Assembly (NCBI GenBank): GCA_947475645.1
Contig: CANJNU010000036.1
Span: 1-7,511 of the forward strand
Length of the DNA: 7,511 nucleotides
Direction: 5' to 3'
Source: Bacteriovoracaceae bacterium
Lineage (GTDB): Bacteria > Bdellovibrionota > UBA1018
Positions 1 to 6,179 of this stretch are shown here, one piece after another. A program made the position numbers and the translations under genes. The stretch's first letter is position 1. Every line of letters begins with the position of its first letter. The notes beneath the pieces are model-generated. The model was not told the DNA's origin and ran no database searches. It saw only the letters and a program-made list of their open reading frames with translations.

Positions 1-1616
1 CTACCACGCGAAAATTGGCTGCCGCAGGCACATTGGTAGGTATTGTCGCAATTATAGTCGGTATGTTTATTTGGGCGGGCAACACCTCTTATGTTCCGTT
101 AATGTCTAATCTTAATGCGGAGGACTCGGCGAATATTATCCGGGTACTACGAGAGAAGCGAATTCCATTTAAGGTCGATCCCACGGGGAAAACCGTATTA
201 GTGCCACCCGAGAATATGGATCAATTGCGCCTCGACCTCGCTACGCAGGGGTTGCCGCAAAGTAGCGTGGTTGGCTACGAGGTTTTCGATAAGCAGAGTT
301 TGGGAACGACGAGCTTCGTTCAGAAAGTGAATCAGAAGCGGGCACTAGAAGGTGAACTAACCCGGACCATCGGTACCATTCGAGGTGTGCGACACGCTCG
401 CGTTCATTTGGCAATGCCTCAGAAGAGTACCTTCGTAGAAGACCAAAAGAAGGCCACTGCATCAGTTGCGCTCGACCTCGAGCCGGGTGTTGTTCTAAAC
501 GACAAGCAAATCTACGGCATTGCGAATCTGGTGGCCCGTGCGGTTGAGGGCATGGATGTACCCGATGTGGTTATCGTTGATGGAATCGGAAAGATTCTCT
601 CAAAAAATGCAAGCGATCCACTTGCTGCAGCTACTGCGACTCAGCTCGACTTCCAGCAGAAAGTTGAACAGGAGTTTGAGAAGCGAATTGAAACGATGTT
701 GGCGAGAGTGGTGGGTGATGGCCGAGTAGTGGCGAAAGTAACAGCCGATTTGGACTTCGCACAGGTGAATGAGACTCAAACGGTCTACGATCAAGAAGGT
801 GCTGCAATTCGGTCGGTAGAGAAGCGAAACGATTCGATGGCCGGTACCCGTCCTGCACCCGGTGGTTTAGCGGGCGCAGCAAGTAATCAGCCCGGAGCTG
901 CCGGACCCACCACGGGTGAGATTAAGAATGAGACGTCGAAGTCGAATGAAGTGACGAATTTTGAGGTTCCCCAGACTGTCAGAAAAACGACTCGGCCGGT
1001 GGGCTCGATTAAGCGACTCTCGGTAGCGGTTCTGTTGGACGGTAAGACTGTAAAGACTGTAGGAAAAGACGGAGTCACGCAGTCAAAGATTGAGGCGTGG
1101 GCGCCTGAGAAGGTCAAGGAGCTCGAAGATGTAGTGGCAAGTGCGGTCGGCCTGGATCGAAAACGGGGTGACTCGCTGGAAATTAAGAATATCGAGTTTA
1201 CCCATGAAGACTTTGAAGATGCTACCCGCTATTTGGCTGAGAAAGAACGTCGCGCCTACCTTCAGAATATGCTGATGTATAGCGTAATTGGCTTGATCAT
1301 GGTGTTGTTCTTCTTCTTTGTGGTGCGTCCGTTCATTAAGTGGATTACCGAGAATACTATCGAAAGCGTCGATACATTCCTGCCTCAAACGATCGAGGAA
1401 CTAGAACGGCTTCAGAAGAATGCGGCCTTGCCTGGCCTCGAAGATATAGTTCCAATGCTGCCTGATAAAATTGACCCAGAAAAGGTAGAGGGTGAGATGA
1501 TCAAGGAGAAGATTGTGACTTTGGTCGATGCAAATCCTCATAAGGCTGCCTTAATCTTGAAAGAATGGTTGGGCGCTCGGCCGCAAGCCGATAAGGGCGA
1601 AGGAAAGACAGCATGA
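1..1616 (+). CDS. fliF: Flagellar MS-ring protein FliF (5' partial)
   Basis: FliF forms the inner-membrane MS-ring on which the rotor and export gate are built. The reading frame is open to the left edge (first full codon at 3). The residues read Thr-Thr-Arg-Lys and then run into a membrane segment, as FliF does about 20 residues after its start. The TTG at 15 is therefore unlikely to be the real start, and a short N-terminal piece is missing. Counting from codon 15, TM1 spans about residues 1-21 and is followed by the typical YVPLMSNL. The YscJ/FliF ring-building domains reach to about 190, and the FliF C-terminal domain covers about 215-400 with a Gly/Ala/Pro-rich loop at 275-300. TM2 is at about 420-440 (VIGLIMVLFFFFVVRPF). 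The tail at 495-520 (KIVTLVDANPHKAALILKEW) is the FliG-binding region. The stop overlaps the fliG start as ATGA. Length and domain order are normal for FliF. Confidence 0.97.
   Translation, partial: TTRKLAAAGTLVGIVAIIVGMFIWAGNTSYVPLMSNLNAEDSANIIRVLREKRIPFKVDPTGKTVLVPPENMDQLRLDLATQGLPQSSVVGYEVFDKQSLGTTSFVQKVNQKRALEGELTRTIGTIRGVRHARVHLAMPQKSTFVEDQKKATASVALDLEPGVVLNDKQIYGIANLVARAVEGMDVPDVVIVDGIGKILSKNASDPLAAATATQLDFQQKVEQEFEKRIETMLARVVGDGRVVAKVTADLDFAQVNETQTVYDQEGAAIRSVEKRNDSMAGTRPAPGGLAGAASNQPGAAGPTTGEIKNETSKSNEVTNFEVPQTVRKTTRPVGSIKRLSVAVLLDGKTVKTVGKDGVTQSKIEAWAPEKVKELEDVVASAVGLDRKRGDSLEIKNIEFTHEDFEDATRYLAEKERRAYLQNMLMYSVIGLIMVLFFFFVVRPFIKWITENTIESVDTFLPQTIEELERLQKNAALPGLEDIVPMLPDKIDPEKVEGEMIKEKIVTLVDANPHKAALILKEWLGARPQADKGEGKTA
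1044..1061 (+). repeat. Exact in-frame 9-bp tandem duplication in fliF
   Basis: AAGACTGTA occurs twice back to back (1044-1052 and 1053-1061), in frame, encoding Lys-Thr-Val twice. It lies in the third ring-building domain of FliF, in a strand-turn region (DGKTVKTVGKD). The identical codons are consistent with a recent slippage duplication, although two copies of 9 bases could also arise by chance. Confidence 0.6.
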
Positions 1617-2626
1617 GCTACGATAATTTTGATGATATGACAGGTTTAGAACGTTCAGCACTCTTGCTGAATGTTTTGGGAAACACGGTTACCTCTCAGA
1701 TCTTCAAAAAGATGAAGGACAATGACGTTAAGCGATTGGTGAACACCATGGGGCAGGTTCAGAAGGTGCCCATTAGTACGGTCAAGCAAGTGCTAGAAGC
1801 GTTCTATACAGAGATTGCTGAAGAGGACACTTTGATTTTCGGACACGCATCAGGACGCGACTTTATTCTCTCGACGTTGGGAGAAGATCGCGCCAAGACC
1901 GTTCTGGGTCAGCTTTCGGTCATCGAAGGGTCGAGAACACTCGAAGCCCTCGAATTGGTCGATCCGCGTACCTTGTCGAACTTCTTGGTGAACGAGCATC
2001 CACAAACTGTTGCATTGATTTTGGCTCATTTAGAGCCTCAAAAGAAGGTGGATGTTCTCAGGCGCTTGCCAGAAGCGATTCAAACCGAGGTGGTACTTCG
2101 TATTGCCAATCTCGACTTTATTTCGCCGAATCTTATTGCTCAGGTCGACGAAGTTCTTAAGCAAGAACTGGCAACACTTGGCTCGATCGACACGCAGCAG
2201 TTGGGTGGCGTAGGACCCATTGCAGAAATGTTGAATTCGATGGACAAGACCAGCGAACAAACCATCATGACTCGCGTCGAGGAGAAGGATCCTCAGTTGG
2301 CCGAAGAGATTCGGAAATTAATGTTCGTCTTCGACGACATTCTTTTTGTGGACGACCGAGGCATGCAAGCCTTGCTGAAGGAAGTCGACAACAGCAAGCT
2401 CATTATGGCTCTCAAAACGGCACCCGACGAACTCAAAGACAAGATTTTCAAGAATATCTCGAAGCGTGCTGCCGACTTACTTAAGGATGATCTCGATGCC
2501 ATGGGCCCAGTTCGTCTCTCCGACGTTGAAGGAGCTCAGCAGGAAATTGTGAATACCGCAAAGAGGCTTGAAGCCGAAGGTAAGATTATTATCAGTCGTG
2601 GTGGCGAAGGCGATGCTCTCGTTTAG
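1613..2626 (+). CDS. fliG: Flagellar motor switch protein FliG
   Basis: FliG is the rotor protein that binds FliF through its N-terminal domain, FliM through its middle domain, and the stator through its C-terminal domain. The 337 residues match the family's usual length. The middle-domain EHPQ motif is at 128-131, a Gly-Gly hinge at 198-199, and the MFVF linker motif at 237-240. The torque-generating charges aligned with E. coli K264, R281, D288, D289 and R297 are all present as K268, R285, D292, D293 and R301. The start codon overlaps the fliF stop (ATGA) and has an AAGGA ribosome binding site at 1600-1604, 8 bases upstream, so translation is probably coupled to fliF. This fits the near-equal FliF and FliG copy numbers in the rotor. 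Nothing is missing or unusual in the sequence. Confidence 0.98.
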   Translation: MSYDNFDDMTGLERSALLLNVLGNTVTSQIFKKMKDNDVKRLVNTMGQVQKVPISTVKQVLEAFYTEIAEEDTLIFGHASGRDFILSTLGEDRAKTVLGQLSVIEGSRTLEALELVDPRTLSNFLVNEHPQTVALILAHLEPQKKVDVLRRLPEAIQTEVVLRIANLDFISPNLIAQVDEVLKQELATLGSIDTQQLGGVGPIAEMLNSMDKTSEQTIMTRVEEKDPQLAEEIRKLMFVFDDILFVDDRGMQALLKEVDNSKLIMALKTAPDELKDKIFKNISKRAADLLKDDLDAMGPVRLSDVEGAQQEIVNTAKRLEAEGKIIISRGGEGDALV

Positions 2627-2657
2627 TCATCTTGTCTGACGGAAAGCAGGGAAACGG

Positions 2658-3533
2658 ATGTCCCATTTTAAGAAGACAGAGTTTGGACAGGTAAAGATCG
2701 AGCAAGAGGCTGATCTCGTATCTGGAAAAGTTCGAATCATTAACTTTGATGTAGCGGGGCCGCAGCCTAAGATTGAGCAGTACGAGGCCCCAGATTTTAG
2801 AGCCAAAAAGCAGGCCTATGCGACCACACGCGAGAAGTACGGCTCGCTTGCGATTACCGATGAAGAGCGATCCCATCGCGAACAACGGGATCGTCGCTTT
2901 AGCCTCAATCCGTTGCTTAGAGGTCCGCTCTCGGTCGAGGATGAAGAACGGCGCGTGATCGAGGACAAGGTTCAGGCCGCGGTAGACTCGCTCGCGGAGG
3001 ACGCCCGTGCGAAGGCTCACGCCTCGGGCTATAAGGTGGGGCATGACCTGGGTCAACGCGAAGCCTTTGAAGCCTTTCAGGCGCAATCGATGGATGCCAT
3101 TGGCTATTTCTATAACCTAATGTCGGAGGCCGAGAATGCCAAGACCGAGATTTTTCGGGCAAACGAGAGATTTCTAATGGAAGTGGTTTTTCGCTTGGCT
3201 AAGGCGGTAACGTTAAAAGAACTTTCGGTCGACCCAGATTATGTTTTACGACTTTCCAAGGAGCTGATTGAGCGAATGGGTGTGCGTGAGAATATTCGCA
3301 TTCGCATTCACCCGGATGATCTGAAGACGGCTGATCAAGTGAAGCCAGGTTTGGAGAGGGAGCTGGGCGCCTTCAAGAATTTGAATATTGAAGCGTCAAA
3401 TCAGGTGGAGCGAGGCGGCTGTATTGTCGAGTCCGAATGGAGCGAAATTGACGCGAGCCTTGAAACCCAATTTCGTGGTCTCTACGAAGCCCTTATGGGA
3501 ACAGAGTTGGGTTCAAAAGCGGGTGGCACATGA
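2658..3533 (+). CDS. fliH: Flagellar export ATPase regulator FliH
   Basis: FliH forms a dimeric stalk that holds the ATPase FliI and links it to the C-ring and export gate in the cytoplasm. The 291 residues are longer than the roughly 235 of enteric FliH. The extra length is a charged N-terminal region (about 1-90) without clear family signature. A central helical part at about 95-180 carries the Gly-spaced AxxxGYxxGxxxG pattern typical of FliH (GYKVGHDLG at 124-132). The C-terminal domain has the family features IRIHPDDL (215-222) and GGCIVES...EIDASLETQF (253-272). The only tryptophan is W261. The N-terminal tryptophans that enteric FliH uses to dock on FliN/FlhA are absent. The start has AGGGA at 2648-2652, 5 bases upstream. 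The stop overlaps the fliI start as ATGA. Confidence 0.93.
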   Translation: MSHFKKTEFGQVKIEQEADLVSGKVRIINFDVAGPQPKIEQYEAPDFRAKKQAYATTREKYGSLAITDEERSHREQRDRRFSLNPLLRGPLSVEDEERRVIEDKVQAAVDSLAEDARAKAHASGYKVGHDLGQREAFEAFQAQSMDAIGYFYNLMSEAENAKTEIFRANERFLMEVVFRLAKAVTLKELSVDPDYVLRLSKELIERMGVRENIRIRIHPDDLKTADQVKPGLERELGAFKNLNIEASNQVERGGCIVESEWSEIDASLETQFRGLYEALMGTELGSKAGGT

Positions 3534-4924
3534 GCTGGGAATTTGATCAGGAGCGGTACCGGCAGCGAATCGATGAAGCATTCGTGTATCACGTTGCGGG
3601 GAAAGTAACGAAATCGATGGGGCTGGTTTACGAGGCCTATCTTCCCGGAGCGGCAGTTGGAAGCATCTGTCGTATTTCCGGTAGTGATGATCGTTCTGGC
3701 AAGCGTGGAGTTCAGGCCGAGGTAGTGGGGTTTAAAGATAAAAGCGTATATTTGATGCCCTTTGACGATCTTCAGGGAGTGAACAACGATAGTCGCGTGG
3801 TGCTCGAACGACGCTCGTCGAGTGTTACGGTCGGGAAAGCGCTTCTCGGGCGTGTGATCGACGGATTAGGAAATCCTTTGGACGGTAAGGGTCCATTGAA
3901 TTTAGCGAGTGATCATTTTCAAGAAATGCCGCTTTATCGCAAGCCAGCCCATCCGCTTGAACGCGAAATGATTAAGAAGCCCCTCGACCTTGGAGTCAGG
4001 GCTGTAAACGGGCTTCTGACGATCGGCAAGGGGCAGCGAGTGGGTATTATGGCGGGCTCAGGAGTGGGGAAGTCGGTACTTCTCGGAATGATGGCGCGCC
4101 ATACTTCTGCGGACGTGAACGTGATTGCCTTAATTGGCGAGCGCGGCCGCGAGGTTCGCGAGTTTATAGAGCGCGACTTGGGCAAAGAGGGCATGGCTCG
4201 AAGTGTTGTGGTGGTCTCAACTTCAGATAAGTCCCCTCTGCTTCGAATGCGCGGGGCTTTTCTCGCTACCACAATTGCAGAATACTTTCGTGACTCGAGT
4301 AAAGATGTTCTGCTGATGATGGATTCTGTGACGCGGTTTTGTATGGCCCAACGTGAAATTGGTTTGTCGATGGGCGAGCCTCCTGCTTCGAAGGGATACA
4401 CACCCAGTGTATTCTCCACTTTGCCAAAGCTTCTTGAGCGCTCTGGAATGGCGCCTCGTTCCGGAAGTATTACCGGAATTTATACCGTTCTGGCTGACGG
4501 TGATGACATGGATGATCCGGTCGTCGATAGCGCCCGCTCCATCTTAGATGGACACATCGTGCTCTCTAGAAAAATTGCGGCCCGGAATCATTTTCCGGCG
4601 ATTGACATTCTTCAAAGTGCGAGCCGGGTGATGGATTCGGTGATTGATGCCAATCATAAGATTTGGGCGGGACAGATGCGGGAGTGGATGGCCACTTATG
4701 CGCAGGCCGAGGATTTGATTAATATTGGCGCCTACGTGAAGGGAAGCAATCCAAAAATCGATCAGGCGATTTACGTGCACGAACGAGTAGACACCTTTTT
4801 GAGGCAGGGAATTGATGAGAAAGGGACCCTTTCGGACACCCTTGCTCAGCTTCATTCGATTAGTCGAAGCGCAGAGGCATTTCTTGCCTCGCACTCCTCG
4901 CAAGCGAGTGCCCAGGGCCGTTAA
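3530..4924 (+). CDS. fliI: Flagellar type III export ATPase FliI
   Basis: FliI is the cytoplasmic ATPase of the flagellar type III export apparatus. It is related to the F1 beta subunit and forms a hexamer around FliJ. The 464 residues are normal length. The N-terminal beta-barrel covers about 20-95. Walker A is AGSGVGKS at 175-182, the catalytic-glutamate loop is GERGRE at 203-208, and Walker B is LLMMD at 261-265. The ATPase alpha/beta signature PAIDILQSAS is at 356-365. The export-ATPase-specific stretch GEPPASKGYTPSVFSTLPKL (282-301) separates it from true F1 subunits, and the flagellar neighbours favour FliI over a virulence-system homologue. The ATG overlaps the fliH stop (ATGA). Only a weak GGTGG (3522-3526) precedes it, so translation probably depends on coupling to fliH. 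Confidence 0.98.
   Translation: MSWEFDQERYRQRIDEAFVYHVAGKVTKSMGLVYEAYLPGAAVGSICRISGSDDRSGKRGVQAEVVGFKDKSVYLMPFDDLQGVNNDSRVVLERRSSSVTVGKALLGRVIDGLGNPLDGKGPLNLASDHFQEMPLYRKPAHPLEREMIKKPLDLGVRAVNGLLTIGKGQRVGIMAGSGVGKSVLLGMMARHTSADVNVIALIGERGREVREFIERDLGKEGMARSVVVVSTSDKSPLLRMRGAFLATTIAEYFRDSSKDVLLMMDSVTRFCMAQREIGLSMGEPPASKGYTPSVFSTLPKLLERSGMAPRSGSITGIYTVLADGDDMDDPVVDSARSILDGHIVLSRKIAARNHFPAIDILQSASRVMDSVIDANHKIWAGQMREWMATYAQAEDLINIGAYVKGSNPKIDQAIYVHERVDTFLRQGIDEKGTLSDTLAQLHSISRSAEAFLASHSSQASAQGR
4891..4911 (+). other. Inverted repeat at the 3' end of fliI
   Basis: GCACTC (4891-4896) and GAGTGC (4906-4911) are perfect inverted arms around a 9-base loop. A shorter overlapping alternative pairs CTCG with CGAG around CAAG. 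It lies within the last codons of fliI. The next T-rich stretch begins about 10 bases later and is interrupted, so it is a poor terminator. It could stabilise or mark a processed 3' end, or be chance. Confidence 0.3.
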
Positions 4925-4973
4925 TTTTCTGCCTAGCTTCAATTGACCGGCCGGAAAAACATTCAGTCTAGTC

Positions 4974-4990
4974 GCCTCAGTAATTGAGGC
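4974..4990 (+). other. Perfect 6-bp hairpin in the fliI-fliJ gap
   Basis: GCCTCA (4974-4979) and TGAGGC (4985-4990) pair perfectly around the 5-base loop GTAAT. It lies in the only sizeable non-coding gap (4925-5028), which also contains the palindrome CCGGCCGG at 4947-4954. No run of T follows, so a standard intrinsic terminator is not supported. An attenuator, RNA-processing or mRNA-stability element, or a protein-binding site, is possible. Confidence 0.4.
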
Positions 4991-4996
4991 ACACAC

Positions 4997-5023
4997 TTTA
5001 GATAGGGATCGGCATTCGATAAT
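4997..5023 (+). promoter_or_regulatory. Candidate promoter directly before fliJ
   Basis: GATAAT at 5018-5023 matches the sigma-70 -10 consensus at 5 of 6 positions. It ends 5 bases before the fliJ ATG, and no ribosome binding site is visible between them. The best -35 candidate is TTTAGA at 4997-5002 (4 of 6, with a short 15-base spacer). The overlapping TTCGATAA (5015-5022) also resembles the flagellar sigma-28 -10 element (GCCGATAA, 6 of 8), but its partner box is weak. If it is active, transcription would begin at or next to the ATG and give a leaderless message. Confidence 0.3.
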
Positions 5024-5028
5024 AAAAA

Positions 5029-5484
5029 ATGAAGAAATTTCGATTTAGGTTAGCCTCAGTTTTGGATGTCCGTAGGCAGCGCCAGCAAGATGCGCTGGTG
5101 GCGCTTGCAGCAGCCCAAAAGGCCTATCAAGATGCTTTAGCTCGAAAGCGAGAGCTTTTAGAGGGAATTGGACGCGCTTTTGAGCGAAAGGAAGCATTAG
5201 GGCAGTCGAGCACGCCTGCTTTGGGCTTTCAAATCGAACAGGATTACATCACTGGAAATCGGCACCGTGTGGTTCAGGCCGAGCAGGGAATTACGCGGGC
5301 AACCCGAGGAGTGGAGAAGGCTCTGCGGGTTTATTTATTTACGCGTAAACAAACCCGCATGATTGAAGTTCTCGAGGAAAAAGAACGTACTGAGTATCGA
5401 AGGGCACAATCTCTTGATGAGCAAAAAGAGTTAGACGAGCTAAGCACGATGCGAGCCCGATTTAGGTTGGAGCAACGGATATGA
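5029..5484 (+). CDS. fliJ: Flagellar export protein FliJ
   Basis: FliJ is a small coiled-coil protein that sits in the centre of the FliI hexamer, like the gamma subunit of F1, and helps energise export through FlhA. The 151 residues are typical. The start (MKKFRFRLASVLDVRRQRQ) is the family's standard N-terminus (KFxFRLxxVLxxR). The rest is almost entirely charged helix, with a second conserved segment VYLFTRKQTRMIEVLEEKE at about 101-119. The position after fliI supports the assignment. The 104-base gap before it and the lack of a ribosome binding site contrast with the tight spacing elsewhere. The stop overlaps the next gene as ATGA. Confidence 0.93.
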   Translation: MKKFRFRLASVLDVRRQRQQDALVALAAAQKAYQDALARKRELLEGIGRAFERKEALGQSSTPALGFQIEQDYITGNRHRVVQAEQGITRATRGVEKALRVYLFTRKQTRMIEVLEEKERTEYRRAQSLDEQKELDELSTMRARFRLEQRI

Positions 5485-6179
5485 AGAGATTTCTACTAGG
5501 AATTGCAGCAGCTGGGGTATTGGGTTTTTTTATTGCAGCGGCAGTAGCAAACGATAAAGCGCCGCAATCCGATCCCGTCGTCGAGGCGACCGACGAGGGT
5601 TGTCTTGCTGATTCGGCGACTCTTGAGGATTTAAAGAGACAGAAGAGAGACTTGGAGACACGCACGCGAGGTCTTGAAGCGCGTGAATTGGATTTAAAGG
5701 CCAGAGAAAAGGCCCTGTCGGAGCAGTTGAAGCAGATCTCTGAAGCCCGCGAAGAGGTTGTGAAGCTCGATGGTGAAAAGAAAAAAGTGGATGAAACTCG
5801 AGTAACAAAATTGATCGAGACACTCGAGACCATGAATCCGAAGGCGGCTTCGGCGCTCTTGGGATCGATCGATGACTCACTTGCCGTTACTGCAATGACG
5901 AGGCTATCCACATCGAAGCTCGCGAAGGTAATGAACGTAATGGAGCCGGCGCGTTCGACAAAGCTTTCTGAACTTTTGGCGGGTGTGACCCGCGCCAAAA
6001 AGAACTTAACTGGGGTCACAACGGAGCGGCTCTCGGCCGCGACGAATTCTATGAAAGGAGGTGAGAGGGAAAATGCAAAAAATAATGAATCCTCTGTCCG
6101 GACCGACGCCGGGATTGGCTCCAATGCCAGCCCAGGAAAGTCCGAACAACGGGAAAAAACAAACAGAAGCACCCAATGA
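5481..6179 (+). CDS. MotE/FlbB-like periplasmic flagellar protein (MgtE_N-like domain)
   Basis: This 232-residue protein has three parts. The first is an N-terminal signal peptide or membrane anchor at 1-23 (MKRFLLGIAAAGVLGFFIAA, with a possible cleavage after AVA at 21-23). The second is a charged coiled coil at about 45-105, rich in Lys, Arg and Glu. The third is a domain at about 107-168 with the MotE/MgtE_N pattern (MNPKAASALLGSIDD at 118-132, then STSKLAKVMNVMEPARSTKLSELL). In Sinorhizobium, MotE is a periplasmic chaperone for the motor protein MotC. In spirochaetes the similar FlbB is a collar protein, encoded between the fliJ- and fliK-type genes as here. A role in stator or periplasmic collar assembly is inferred. 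It is not a Mg transporter, because no channel domain is present. The tail from about 190 is hydrophilic and low in complexity, and from codon 198 it is encoded together with fliK in another frame. GGAG at 5469-5472 is its ribosome binding site, and the start overlaps fliJ (ATGA). Confidence 0.85.
   Translation: MKRFLLGIAAAGVLGFFIAAAVANDKAPQSDPVVEATDEGCLADSATLEDLKRQKRDLETRTRGLEARELDLKAREKALSEQLKQISEAREEVVKLDGEKKKVDETRVTKLIETLETMNPKAASALLGSIDDSLAVTAMTRLSTSKLAKVMNVMEPARSTKLSELLAGVTRAKKNLTGVTTERLSAATNSMKGGERENAKNNESSVRTDAGIGSNASPGKSEQREKTNRSTQ
6055..6064 (+). promoter_or_regulatory. Strong ribosome binding site of fliK inside the upstream gene
   Basis: AAGGAGGTGA is a 10-base perfect complement of the usual 3' end of 16S rRNA, 8 bases before the ATG at 6073. 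It is far stronger than the other sites in this operon and decides the fliK start. It lies within the coding sequence of the MotE-like gene. Confidence 0.8.

Noticed and set aside
15..17. TTG at 15 as the true fliF start
   Set aside because: The frame is open to the window edge, and FliF normally has about 20 residues before the first membrane segment, which begins here at once. No ribosome binding site is visible in the 14 bases upstream.
2168..2183. CTGGCAACACTTGGCT resembling a sigma-54 promoter inside fliG
   Set aside because: The GG and GC dinucleotides are separated by 9 bases rather than 10, and the site lies in conserved coding sequence.
2592..3086. A 164-codon open frame on the - strand across the fliG-fliH junction
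   Set aside because: It lies opposite two well-supported genes and shows no recognisable domain.
3524..3540. TGGCAC resembling the -24 element of a sigma-54 promoter at the fliH-fliI junction
   Set aside because: No GC-containing -12 element follows at the required spacing, and the site coincides with the coding overlap.
3934..4419. A 161-codon open frame on the - strand inside fliI
   Set aside because: It is opposite the conserved ATPase core, and its sequence is the low-complexity product expected of an antisense frame.
4974..5000. Intrinsic terminator after fliI
   Set aside because: The hairpin is short and is followed by ACACACTTTA rather than a T-run, so termination is not supported.
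5462..6172. A 236-codon open frame on the - strand opposite the whole MotE-like gene
   Set aside because: The + strand frame has a signal peptide, coiled coil, recognisable domain, ribosome binding site and operon position. The antisense product is Ser/Phe-rich, as expected for the mirror of a Lys/Glu-rich gene, and matches no family I recognise.
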